DNA of 38,226 bases from Pseudomonadota bacterium (GCA_040752895.1 JBFMHN010000007.1:1-38226); one strand, 5' to 3'. Counted from the stretch's first letter, positions 16,482-23,133 are shown. Notes: generated by a model from the letters alone, not told the origin. Program-made: numbers and translations.

Positions 16482-16495
16482 GCTGTGGTAATTAT
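16466..16495 (+). promoter_or_regulatory. Rightward promoter with predicted leaderless start
   Basis: TTGCGC (16466-16471), 18 bases, then AATTAT (16490-16495). The -10 ends 6 bases before ATG 16502, and no Shine-Dalgarno is present between them. The match is weaker than at the two similar sites (23293-23321 and 28209-28237), but the spacing to ATG is identical. Confidence 0.45.
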
Positions 16496-16502
16496 TTCCA
16501 CA
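16484..16502. promoter_or_regulatory. Operator-like inverted repeat, rightward side
   Basis: TGTGG-TAATTATTT-CCACA overlaps the predicted -10 and the first base of the ATG at 16502. It shares its half-site with 16431-16447. Binding here would block the rightward gene, so autoregulation by a locally encoded DNA-binding protein is plausible (inference). Confidence 0.55.
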
Positions 16503-17080
16503 TGCCGCATCGAGAATCGCCAGCCAAGCACCGCGCACGAGGCTACATCCGTGTCACTCGCCGCCACGGCGAGAAGATGCAGCAGGCCGCCTTGTCGGAC
16601 ATCTGCGGAGCCATCTACCGCGCCGACGATCCGTCCGGGCTCGACGATCTGCTGCGCTCGCTCCGGTCGGGTGATGCGGTGATGGTCACGACGCTCGGCC
16701 GGCTCGCGTCGCGCTTCGACGATCTCGGCACGATCCTCGGCGAAATCCACAAGCGCAAGGCAGTCCTGATCGAGACCGGCACCGGCCGGCGCTCGGACGT
16801 GGCGTCAGACGTTGTATCGATGATGGTCGATGCGCGAAGCGAACTGCTCGGCGAGGCGCGGGCTTTCAACACGCGGACGGCCAAAAAGGCCGCGCGAAAT
16901 CGGTGGGCGAAGCACGGCCCTGAGCGGATGCCAGAGGAAGACGCGCGCCGCATCTGGCATGATCGGCGTATCGCGACCATGACCGAGGCATTGTCTCAGA
17001 TGTCCGGTTGGTCAATGACGACGGCGTACCGCCGTCTAGGGAAGCGGCATGCCCCAGCCGGGCGGCCGAGGACGATCTGA
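16502..17080 (+). CDS. Serine-recombinase-like protein lacking the catalytic serine; probable DNA-binding regulator
   Basis: This 192-residue protein resembles the resolvase N-terminal fold: RGYIRVTRRHG at 13-23 (the family has YxRVS; Thr19 sits where the nucleophilic Ser is expected), then SGDAVMVTTLGRLASRFDDLGTILGEI with the conserved arginines R68 and R71. Residues 160-192 look like a resolvase HTH (SGWSMTTAYRRLGKRHAPAGRPRTI). It is the first rightward gene opposite 16391, under two operator-like repeats. It could be a recombinase with Thr/altered chemistry or a pure DNA-binding regulator. No Shine-Dalgarno precedes ATG 16502. Confidence 0.7.
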   Translation: MPHRESPAKHRARGYIRVTRRHGEKMQQAALSDICGAIYRADDPSGLDDLLRSLRSGDAVMVTTLGRLASRFDDLGTILGEIHKRKAVLIETGTGRRSDVASDVVSMMVDARSELLGEARAFNTRTAKKAARNRWAKHGPERMPEEDARRIWHDRRIATMTEALSQMSGWSMTTAYRRLGKRHAPAGRPRTI

Positions 17081-17093
17081 GGGAGTCATCAGC

Positions 17094-17318
17094 ATGACGG
17101 AAGCGGAGAAACGGGCGACATTGGAGCGGATTGCCACTGATGCGCGTCGATCTGGCGCGCTGCTCGGCCTCAACATCGCGGTCTGTGTCGTTGAGGTCGA
17201 TCACGAGCATGCACGAGCCTATACCTCACCGTTCGCCGCGGAGAGTCTGGATGGCATCGCCGTAGCGCAGCAATTGCGTGCTCAATCGAGAGAGTTGTGG
17301 CGGATAGGGACAAGCTGA
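17094..17318 (+). CDS. Small hypothetical protein
   Basis: This 74-residue protein starts at ATG 17094 after GAGGGAG. It has a charged N-terminal helix (MTEAEKRATLERIATDARR), a short hydrophobic strand (NIAVCVVEVDH) and a C-terminal helix. It lies 13 bases after the recombinase-like gene and 10 before the methyltransferase, in the same rightward operon. No family is recognised. Confidence 0.65.
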   Translation: MTEAEKRATLERIATDARRSGALLGLNIAVCVVEVDHEHARAYTSPFAAESLDGIAVAQQLRAQSRELWRIGTS

Positions 17319-17328
17319 GGAGGCACCA

Positions 17329-18519
17329 TTGCGCGCGGCGGTCCTATTCTCTGGCATCGGTGGCTGGGAGATCGCCTGCGAGATGAACGGCGTCGAAGTC
17401 GCGTGGGCATGCGAGTGGGACGAGTGGAAGCGCGCCCGCTACCTGGAGCGGTGGCCCGATGCGGTGCTGATGGGGGACGTGGGAAAGATCGATGGCCGAC
17501 AGATGCTCAGAGACCATGGACCTATTGACCTCCTGCTCGGAAGCCCGCCCTGCACCGACATCAGCGCAGCCAACGTCAACGGCTGCGGCATCGACGGAGC
17601 AGAGAGCCGCTACTACCTCGAGGCCATCCGACTTGCACGGGAGACCGGCGCTCGTTGGGTTGGATTTGAGAACTCACCTCGGCTCCGCACTCGCGGAGCT
17701 GACCGGGTGCTCGACCTCCTGGGAGATGCAGGCTACGCCCGCTGGCCATGCGTGGTGGAAGCTGAGGATGCCGGCGCCCCGCACGAGAGGGGACGCTCCT
17801 TTGTTCTCGGATGCCGACGAGACGCGATTGGGTGCCAAACTGATCGGGACACCGCTAGCGTCGGAGCGGTGCGGCAGCAAACAGCAGCGACTTGGCACGC
17901 GGATGCCGGACCCATCGATGCTTGGTCTCGCGATGAGAGTACCGACACCATCGGCAGTGGACTACGGCAGCAACCGGGGCGGGGCGGCGGGACGCACGGG
18001 GCTGGAGCGACCGAGCCTCAAGCGCATGCTGACGACGACCTCGACCGACAACCTGACCGCGCCGAGCATGGCCAAGTGGGCGGGAGCACGGGAATTGATG
18101 GCGCTGCTGGCGAGTGCGGCGGAGAAGCTGCCGACGTGCACCGCGAGCAACGGCGGCATCGAGCCGGACGGGACAACGGGACGCAAGCTCTCGACAGTGT
18201 TGGGCCGACGCCTTGCCACTCCGCCAATCGCGCGCGGTCGGAGTGGCAAGGCGTCGGAGGAAACGCTCTCGAAAAACTCTCGCCCGCTCAACGAGCAGCT
18301 TTGTGCCCTTGGGATCACGGAGGCGACGGCCTTGCTAGCTATCTATCTATGGCTGATGGCCTGGCCTCTCGACTACGCGGACACGGCCTATCCGAGCGCG
18401 CCGTCAAAGCCGAACTCGCGCGGTGGCGGTCGGCGCTCGGCGACGCGCTCGTGATCCCGGTGGTGTGGGCGGTGGTTCGGGCGATCGTTAGGACGGATCA
18501 ACAGATGGGAAAACAATAG
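17329..18519 (+). CDS. DNA (cytosine-5) methyltransferase
   Basis: This 396-residue protein starts with TTG at 17329 after a strong GAGGAGG site. C5-methyltransferase motifs: FSGIGG at 7-12 (AdoMet binding), GSPPC at 71-75 with catalytic Cys75 (followed by Thr, where PCQ is usual), FENSPR at 113-118 (ENV motif) and HERGRSFVLG at 152-161 (QxRxR motif). The C-terminus has ADGLASRLRGHG and ALGDALVIPVVW at 369-380 (motif X). The stretch from about 162 to 320 is low in family likeness in this frame, while the +1 frame over the same bases shows typical methyltransferase recognition-region motifs (see 17768-18454). It probably protects phage DNA from restriction or alters host regulation. Confidence 0.85.
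   Translation: MRAAVLFSGIGGWEIACEMNGVEVAWACEWDEWKRARYLERWPDAVLMGDVGKIDGRQMLRDHGPIDLLLGSPPCTDISAANVNGCGIDGAESRYYLEAIRLARETGARWVGFENSPRLRTRGADRVLDLLGDAGYARWPCVVEAEDAGAPHERGRSFVLGCRRDAIGCQTDRDTASVGAVRQQTAATWHADAGPIDAWSRDESTDTIGSGLRQQPGRGGGTHGAGATEPQAHADDDLDRQPDRAEHGQVGGSTGIDGAAGECGGEAADVHREQRRHRAGRDNGTQALDSVGPTPCHSANRARSEWQGVGGNALEKLSPAQRAALCPWDHGGDGLASYLSMADGLASRLRGHGLSERAVKAELARWRSALGDALVIPVVWAVVRAIVRTDQQMGKQ
17768..18454 (+). CDS. Overlapping +1-frame ORF with methyltransferase-family motifs
   Basis: In the +1 frame inside the methyltransferase gene, ATG 17768 (GGTGGAAG lies 6 bases upstream) opens 228 codons. The frame shows family-like sequence known from variable regions of phage C5 methyltransferases: VPTPSAVDYGSNRGGAAGR, LPTCTASNGG, RLATPPIARGRSGKASEETL with SKNSRPLNEQ after it, and LWLMAWPLDY. 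By eye, third-position G/C is higher here than in frame 1 over 17,900-18,300. Either this is a true overlapping gene, or the methyltransferase is read frame 1, then 2, then 1 after two compensating indels. The frame stays open upstream to ATG 17492. Confidence 0.5.
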   Translation: MPAPRTRGDAPLFSDADETRLGAKLIGTPLASERCGSKQQRLGTRMPDPSMLGLAMRVPTPSAVDYGSNRGGAAGRTGLERPSLKRMLTTTSTDNLTAPSMAKWAGARELMALLASAAEKLPTCTASNGGIEPDGTTGRKLSTVLGRRLATPPIARGRSGKASEETLSKNSRPLNEQLCALGITEATALLAIYLWLMAWPLDYADTAYPSAPSKPNSRGGGRRSATRS

Positions 18520-18530
18520 GAGCGGCGGCC

Positions 18531-18713
18531 ATGCCTGACGCCTGCGAGATGTGTGACGGCCTGATGGAGATCGACGCGTCTGTGATCGAGAGATTGGGCC
18601 ACGTCGGCTGTCCTCTGTGTATTGCACGCGAGAAGGACCAGCGCATTGCCGATCTCATAGCCGAGATCGCATTGCTCCGCAGCGCGCTGTCGCGAACCGA
18701 GCCAAAGGAATAG
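18531..18713 (+). CDS. Small zinc-ribbon/coiled-coil protein
   Basis: This 60-residue protein starts at ATG 18531 after ATAGGAGCGG. Two Cys pairs, CEMC (5-8) and CPLC (27-30), could hold one zinc ion. A short leucine-rich helix follows (IADLIAEIALLRSALSR). It ends 8 bases before the next gene. The function is unknown; zinc-ribbon peptides of this size often bind nucleic acid or host proteins (inference). Confidence 0.7.
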   Translation: MPDACEMCDGLMEIDASVIERLGHVGCPLCIAREKDQRIADLIAEIALLRSALSRTEPKE

Positions 18714-18721
18714 GAAGTGCG

Positions 18722-19312
18722 ATGCAGGTCGGTGACCGTGTATGCAAAGTTTCAGGATATCGTTGGCCTGGAGTCGTTGTTGCGATTTTTCAGACCACGG
18801 CGGGGAAGACGCGTGTTGTCGTCGAGTGCACGGTCCCTGAGGTGGCAGGTGCGTTGCACATCTACGCGCCGGAGCAACTGGTGAGATCGATAGAGGAGCG
18901 AGGCGACCCCGATGACTGCCTATCAGATGATCCTGAGGAGAGCTTACACAAGCTGCCCGGTGTGGCGGAAGAAGCGGAAGAACTGAAGGAGCGGTCCATG
19001 GGTGCAAACTACAGATGCCTCGCGTGTGACGCGCATTGGTACGCCAGTGGCCCACCCAACGGCGACTGCCCCGACTGCGGCAGCGGAGAAATTGACATCT
19101 ACGTGCCGCCTAGCGAGCCGGACGCACGCATGTTGCAGATGATGGCGCTTGTCGAGGCCGCGGGGAAAATCAGCGATGCCGATGATCGCCTGCACGAGTT
19201 CTTCGACGATCGCGGCGGCGGTTTCGACACGTACAATCTCTGCATCCAGCTTGGCCTCGTCCGCGAGACGACAGACGACTTGCTGGAGTGCGGTGCGGTG
19301 GAAAAAGCATAG
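18722..19312 (+). CDS. Two-part protein: SH3-like N-terminus and zinc ribbon
   Basis: This is a 196-residue protein starting at ATG 18722; the frame is open upstream but only as a shadow of the previous gene. Residues 1-55 look like a small beta-barrel (VGDRVCKVSGYRWPGVVVAIF, then TRVVVECTVPEV). Residues 95-125 form a zinc ribbon with CLAC and CPDC pairs, followed by a helical, acidic C-terminus. The internal SMGANYRCLACDAHW, with GGAGCGGTCC just before its Met, suggests that two once-separate genes have fused or that an internal start exists near 18999. Confidence 0.65.
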   Translation: MQVGDRVCKVSGYRWPGVVVAIFQTTAGKTRVVVECTVPEVAGALHIYAPEQLVRSIEERGDPDDCLSDDPEESLHKLPGVAEEAEELKERSMGANYRCLACDAHWYASGPPNGDCPDCGSGEIDIYVPPSEPDARMLQMMALVEAAGKISDADDRLHEFFDDRGGGFDTYNLCIQLGLVRETTDDLLECGAVEKA

Positions 19313-19321
19313 GAGCCAGCT

Positions 19322-19480
19322 ATGGACCACATGACGGACGATGAGATCAATACCGAGTGGGACAAGCTCATCGAAGCTGGTGAGAGCCGATCGGATCGTG
19401 CCCTTGCTCTAGAGGGTGAGATGCGGAACCGCTATCTCGTGCTCGAGCTGGCGGCGGCGGTGCTGGATAGCCGATCGTGA
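19322..19480 (+). CDS. 52-residue acidic peptide, last gene of the rightward unit
   Basis: ATG 19322 follows an ATAGGAGCC ribosome site and opens 52 codons to TGA at 19480 (MDHMTDDEINTEWDKLIEAG and on). The product is acidic and helical. Spacing (9 bases after the previous stop) and codon use fit the operon. No family is recognised. It faces the convergent HNH gene, 31 bases away. Confidence 0.55.
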   Translation: MDHMTDDEINTEWDKLIEAGESRSDRALALEGEMRNRYLVLELAAAVLDSRS

Positions 19481-19511
19481 GGCGGGCTCAGCCAGGGGCG
19501 GACCCGTGGGG

Positions 19512-19868
19512 CTACTTTCTTTCGTAGCGACCTGTCGCCCAATTGTACTTGCCCTCCGGTCGTCGAAACCCGCGCGGACGCTTGATGCCGGCATGCCGCT
19601 CGGCGACGCGCTTGCCCTTGGCATTTTCTCTCACGTCGTCGCGGGTCTTGGCCTTGTGGCATTTGGTATGCGCCGGCATGACGTTGCTCGGGTCATCAGC
19701 GCCGCCGACACTCCGGCGAACGACGTGCTCGGCCTCCCAGCTATCCTTGCCTGACCAGATCGGCCCCTGGCAGATGTGGCAGATCAGATAGGCGCGCCCA
19801 TGTGCGTCGTAACGCACATGGGCATAGTAGCAGTCGTGCCGTACCTTGTACGATGACGGGCGGCTCAC
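19512..19868 (-). CDS. HNH endonuclease
   Basis: This 118-residue protein has an HNH fold: CHIC at 30-33, WEAEHVVRRSVGGADDPSNVM at 44-64 (H48 as general base, N62) and PAHTKCHKAK at 65-74 (H67, C70, H71). The compact size fits phage HNH proteins. Here it lies distal in a leftward early operon rather than beside terminase, so it may be a stand-alone nuclease or homing-type element. Its start overlaps the RTX gene stop by 4 bases. Confidence 0.85.
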   Translation of the reverse strand: MSRPSSYKVRHDCYYAHVRYDAHGRAYLICHICQGPIWSGKDSWEAEHVVRRSVGGADDPSNVMPAHTKCHKAKTRDDVRENAKGKRVAERHAGIKRPRGFRRPEGKYNWATGRYERK

Positions 19869-20482
19869 AGAATGAAATCCTCACTCGTCAGTGTGTAGGC
19901 CCCGGCCAGCACGATCGACCCGGCCGGCGTCTCGACCGTGGTCCAGTCGCCGGCCGAGGTTATATTGAGCTGATCGAACGTGAAGCCGTGGCCGGTGAAC
20001 GACAGCCTGTCGGCCCCCTGCTCGAAATCAGCGATCAGATCGCCATCGACATACGAAAAGTGGAACGTGTCGGCTCCAATTCCGCCGATCAGGTAGTCTG
20101 CGCCCCAGCCGCCATCCAAGTAGTCGTTGTCGCTGTCGCCCATCATGATGTCGTCACCGCCCTGGCCGAGCAGGGTATCATTGCCCGTATTGCCTCGCAG
20201 GAAGTCGCCACGGGTGCCACCGTCCGGCGTCGCCGCGTCGCCCGGCCCGCCGTCGATGTAGTCGTGGCCATCGCCGCCAGCGAGGTAATCGACGCCATGT
20301 TGTCCGAAGATGCGGTCGTTGCCGGCATTGCCGCGCACAGCGTCCTCACCAGCACCGGCTCGGATCGTGTCATTACCGAACCCACCACGCAGGTAGTCGT
20401 CACCACTGCTCCCAATGATTGTATCGTTTCCAGGCGTCCCAACAATCAGATCACCCTTCTTTTTTGCTCGCAAGATTGCCAT
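19865..20482 (-). CDS. RTX-type calcium-binding repeat protein
   Basis: This 205-residue protein contains about ten glycine-rich nonapeptides of the GGxGxDxU type (GTPGNDTIIGSSGDDYLRGG, then GNAGNDRIFG, GDGHDYIDG, GNTGNDTLLG and so on) over residues 12-138. A capping module follows, ADTFHFSYVDGDLIADFEQGADRLSF, as in RTX/serralysin C-termini. The repeats would fold as a calcium-loaded parallel beta-roll. RTX proteins are normally secreted by type I systems; the C-terminal ~60 residues could act as such a signal or as a structural cap. It is unusual inside a replication operon and may be acquired from a host. Confidence 0.85.
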   Translation of the reverse strand: MAILRAKKKGDLIVGTPGNDTIIGSSGDDYLRGGFGNDTIRAGAGEDAVRGNAGNDRIFGQHGVDYLAGGDGHDYIDGGPGDAATPDGGTRGDFLRGNTGNDTLLGQGGDDIMMGDSDNDYLDGGWGADYLIGGIGADTFHFSYVDGDLIADFEQGADRLSFTGHGFTFDQLNITSAGDWTTVETPAGSIVLAGAYTLTSEDFIL

Positions 20483-20674
20483 CTAGTCCTCCATCCATCC
20501 GCCGCGCTCGCGCCATGCGATGCGCTTGCGATATTCCGCCCTGATCGACGGCGTGATCCAGTCGTGAAGCTTTCCGCACCGGATGCAGCGGATCGGGCTC
20601 GAGCAGATCGCGTGCTCATCGATCAGGATCAGGCGCCGGCACATGCCGAGCTTGCACAACAGCCAGTCGAGCAT
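20483..20674 (-). CDS. Small Cys-rich protein
   Basis: This 63-residue protein starts at ATG 20674, overlapping the previous stop (TGATG); a GTG one codon earlier is an alternative. It has five cysteines, with CIRCG after ICSSPI forming a possible zinc-binding knuckle, then a Trp/Arg-rich basic tail (IRAEYRKRIAWRERGGWMED). The stop abuts the RTX gene start. The function is unknown. Confidence 0.65.
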   Translation of the reverse strand: MLDWLLCKLGMCRRLILIDEHAICSSPIRCIRCGKLHDWITPSIRAEYRKRIAWRERGGWMED

Positions 20675-21078
20675 CACGCACTCTCCTTCAGCAGCTCGTC
20701 AGCTTCGAGCTTGGCTTCGCGCCGCAGCACATCTTCGACATCGTCGAACACCTTGCATGCTTCGGCGTGGCTCAGCTTGTCGAACGCGATCGACTCCGGC
20801 ACGCACACCGCGATTGCGTCCTCCAATGGCCAGGCCCAACTGTACTTCTGCAGCATCATGAGCGTAATCGCCGGGATCAGCGGCGCGACGGCACCCGCGT
20901 CGCCTGCGAACGAGAACTTGTGTATCCGCCGGTGCTTGGCCTTGACCAGCAACCACGCGCGAAGGTGTTCCTCCCCGTCCGGCTGGAATTTCTGCCACTC
21001 CGGCCATTGGTCATAAGCGGCGCGGATCAGCCCGAACAGGCGGCGATGCTGGTCAACGCTGCGGGGCTTGTCGGTCAT
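20674..21078 (-). CDS. DUF1367-like phage recombination-region protein
   Basis: This 134-residue protein starts RSVDQHRRLFGLIRAAYDQWPEWQKFQPDGEEHLRAWLLVKAKHR (residues 6-50). That pattern is common in phage proteins encoded near ERF or RecT annealing genes and is often annotated DUF1367-like (from memory). Start ATG 21078 has GGGAGGC upstream. The role is unknown; the neighbourhood suggests recombination or replication. Confidence 0.7.
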   Translation of the reverse strand: MTDKPRSVDQHRRLFGLIRAAYDQWPEWQKFQPDGEEHLRAWLLVKAKHRRIHKFSFAGDAGAVAPLIPAITLMMLQKYSWAWPLEDAIAVCVPESIAFDKLSHAEACKVFDDVEDVLRREAKLEADELLKESA

Positions 21079-21337
21079 CTTTCAGCCTCCCGAACGCCCC
21101 GAGTTCCGTGTCGAGCACCCGCAGCGCCTCGACGAAGACCTCCTTTGCCCGCTCCTCCGCGTGCTGGGCCTTGGCCAGCTCGCATTCGAGTTGCACCACC
21201 CGCGATCGACAGTGCCGAATATCGGAGATCAGCTCATCGATCGACACCGGCTTAGGAGGCGGCGTGATCTCCGCCGTCACGGTCGGCGGGTCGCCGAGCG
21301 GTTTCAGGTTTCGGTTTCGCCACGGCAGCACGGACAC
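21053..21337 (-). CDS. Coiled-coil hypothetical protein
   Basis: This 94-residue protein starts with GTG 21337 behind a strong GGAGGGG site that lies inside the previous gene; it overlaps that gene by 86 bases in another frame. After a proline-rich N-terminus, residues 30-75 are a heptad-like helix (IDELISDIRHCRSRVVQLECELAKAQHAEERAKEVF, listed here with breaks in mind as one helix). It ends 26 bases inside the next gene. The family is unknown. Confidence 0.6.
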   Translation of the reverse strand: MSVLPWRNRNLKPLGDPPTVTAEITPPPKPVSIDELISDIRHCRSRVVQLECELAKAQHAEERAKEVFVEALRVLDTELGAFGRLKDDRQAPQR

Positions 21338-21617
21338 GGGCCCCCTCCGTCTCTCTGATGTGTTCGATCACGTCGCTGATCTCGACGCCGAGCATCAAGG
21401 CTATGTCTCGCAGCGGCATGCGCTGTTGCCGCCAGTACGAGATGTATGTGCGCTCGAATAGCGTCAGATCGCTGAGCGAGAGCCCGTGATGTGCGGCGAT
21501 TTCCATCACCTTGATCTTCGCGATCCGCTTCTCATCGATCTTGCGGTCATGGATCGCTTGCGCAATGCGCGTGTTGAGGTCGCCGAGTTCCTTCAAAGTC
21601 ATCTTGTGCAGGTTCAT
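21252..21617 (-). CDS. H-NS-like N-terminal domain joined to an HTH-like segment
   Basis: This is a 121-residue protein. Residues 1-50 (MTLKELGDLNTRIAQAIHDR, then KIDEKRIAKIKVMEIAAHHG with LSLSDL) resemble the oligomerisation region of alphaproteobacterial H-NS/HvrA proteins. The usual C-terminal AWHN-type DNA-binding loop is absent. Instead, residues 52-88 look like a sigma-region-4 type HTH (FERTYISYWRQQRMPLRDIAL, then MLGVEISDVIEHI). It could displace or mix with host H-NS (inference). It overlaps the upstream gene by 4 bases. Confidence 0.6.
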   Translation of the reverse strand: MNLHKMTLKELGDLNTRIAQAIHDRKIDEKRIAKIKVMEIAAHHGLSLSDLTLFERTYISYWRQQRMPLRDIALMLGVEISDVIEHIRETEGARVRAAVAKPKPETARRPADRDGGDHAAS

Positions 21618-21865
21618 GCTAACGCTTTCCTCAATCGATCCTTCACGCCGGCAATCTGCTGGCGCTGCCCTTCCGATAGGTTCCGCGTGTTGACAACCCG
21701 CAACGCGGCCAGCGCGTCGGCGAGCAGCAGGGTCGCATCATAGCGGCCGAGCTCGGCCTGCAGCTTCTCGGCTCGCTCCTCCTCATCCCTGATCCGCGCG
21801 TCGATGTCGTCGCGCATGCGCTGAAGTCGGTCGATGATGTCGTGCGTCCGCGCGGCGTGGGTCAT
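21614..21865 (-). CDS. Small coiled-coil protein downstream of ERF
   Basis: This 83-residue protein starts at ATG 21865, overlapping the ERF stop (ATGA). Residues 8-45 form a charged coiled coil (DRLQRMRDDIDARIRDEEERAEKL is its core, broken at the usual heptads), and the C-terminus is helical and basic. The stop overlaps the next start by 4 bases, so it is tightly coupled in the operon. The function is unknown. Confidence 0.65.
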   Translation of the reverse strand: MTHAARTHDIIDRLQRMRDDIDARIRDEEERAEKLQAELGRYDATLLLADALAALRVVNTRNLSEGQRQQIAGVKDRLRKALA

Positions 21866-22662
21866 GACCGCAACGCTTCCATACGATCCTCGTACTCGTG
21901 CTCGTAGATTTCGACCCATGCGCGCGGCAACGTGCCGATCTCATCGGCGTACAGGTCGGGAATTTGCGACAGCACGTCGGCATTCGGTGCGTCGGCGATC
22001 GCCTTCCTGATCTCCGCGAACTTCTCCGCCGTGCCGTCTTTCTTCGCGGCAGAAGAACTCTTGCGCTTGATGCCTTGGCCGGTAAGGGCGAGCTGCCCTT
22101 CCTCCGTCTCAGCTTGCGGCATGGCATCAAGGTCCATGTCTCCGGTCGGCAGCTTGAACAGCGAGCGAAGGAACTGCTTTTGACAATAGCTCTCGGCGGC
22201 GTTGAATGTCTGAGGCCCGAGAAGTTGGATGAAGATCGAACGCGATGACCGCTCGTCGAACCACGTTGCCTCAGCGGTAGCCAGAACGAATCCGAAGTGA
22301 AACTCGCCCCATTGAGACACCTTTATCTCGCCCGACTTCGGGTCTTTCTTCTCAACACGCTTGACCGTGGGTGGCGACATCTCGAGCGGCAGGATCATCA
22401 GCCCGACCTCGCCCATTTTCAGCGCCAGCGCTGCATAGATGTCGTCGGTGCTGGCGAAGTTGTAACCGCCCTGAAGGTTCCGTTGCGTTTTCTTGACCGC
22501 CTCGATTGTCGCCTGCACCTTGCACATAGCCTTGACGATCGAGGCCGGGATGGGCGTCACGCCAGCCACACGAAGAACATCACCAGTGCCGGAATGATGT
22601 TCACCGCTGCCGCTAGGAGAATTGCGTGGATCAATCTGCTGTCCATTGTCGTCTTTTTCCAT
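21862..22662 (-). CDS. ERF-family single-strand annealing protein
   Basis: This 266-residue protein starts at ATG 22662; the frame extends 45 codons upstream but across another small gene. The ERF core covers about residues 43-190: VQATIEAVKKTQRNLQGGYN at 48-67, then FASTDDIYAALALKMGEVGL, a beta-rich middle (WGEFHFGFVLATAEATW) and ESYCQKQFLRSLFKLPTGD, the family's conserved end. The C-terminal tail binds partners in relatives. It anneals complementary strands in recombination-dependent replication and genome circularisation. The GAGGCGGA ribosome site lies upstream. Confidence 0.88.
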   Translation of the reverse strand: MEKDDNGQQIDPRNSPSGSGEHHSGTGDVLRVAGVTPIPASIVKAMCKVQATIEAVKKTQRNLQGGYNFASTDDIYAALALKMGEVGLMILPLEMSPPTVKRVEKKDPKSGEIKVSQWGEFHFGFVLATAEATWFDERSSRSIFIQLLGPQTFNAAESYCQKQFLRSLFKLPTGDMDLDAMPQAETEEGQLALTGQGIKRKSSSAAKKDGTAEKFAEIRKAIADAPNADVLSQIPDLYADEIGTLPRAWVEIYEHEYEDRMEALRS

Positions 22663-22676
22663 GATCGGTTCCGCCT

Positions 22677-22751
22677 CTATCCGAACACCAGGAACAACGC
22701 CGCCAGCGCCACACACCACAACAGCCATTCGAACCACGCGCTCTCTGTCAT
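22677..22751 (-). CDS. 24-residue membrane peptide upstream of ERF
   Basis: ATG 22751 overlaps the preceding stop (ATGA) and opens 24 codons: MTESAWFEWLLWCVALAALF then LVFG. It is a single hydrophobic segment with an acidic start. It ends 14 bases before the ERF start, the space being filled by the ERF ribosome site. The coupling suggests it is translated. The function is unknown. Confidence 0.45.
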   Translation of the reverse strand: MTESAWFEWLLWCVALAALFLVFG

Positions 22752-23014
22752 AGCAGGTCACTCTTGCCGAGCTTGTTGTCCTTGACGTACTCGTCATACT
22801 CGCGCGCCGCTTCCTCGCGCGCCTGCTTGTCGGCGTCGTAAATATCGCCGATCAGATTGTCGATCTCCATCAGCAGCGCTTTGAGCTTGTCCGCGTTATC
22901 GGGCGAGATCGTCATGCGCAGGTGGGCGTACTTGACGGGCTCCGTCATCTCGTTGCCGAGGTCGAGCAGCCGCTCGCCGACATCGACGCAGGCTCGGGCG
23001 TGGTTGTATTGCAT
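22748..23014 (-). CDS. First gene of the leftward early operon, helical hypothetical protein
   Basis: This is an 88-residue protein. ATG 23014 is chosen because AGAGGA lies about 8 bases upstream; ATG 23023 lies within that site. It is mostly helical with an acidic, Lys-rich C-terminal half (ADKQAREEAAREYDEYVKDN). The family is not recognised. It follows a leader of about 190-200 nt and overlaps a membrane peptide gene by 4 bases. Confidence 0.65.
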   Translation of the reverse strand: MQYNHARACVDVGERLLDLGNEMTEPVKYAHLRMTISPDNADKLKALLMEIDNLIGDIYDADKQAREEAAREYDEYVKDNKLGKSDLL

Positions 23015-23133
23015 GGTCCGCATCCTCTCTTGATCGACGGCGGGCGGTCCCCGCTGGCCCCTCATGATCTACCGCCCGCCGTCTCCCCCGCTGGCCTGGG
23101 TGGCTATCGCCGCTGCCAGCAAGTCGAATCTCG

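Noticed and set aside
20143-20445. Overlapping Thr/Ala-rich minus-strand ORF within the RTX gene
   Set aside because: It is a frame-shifted reading of the RTX repeats with no ribosome site.
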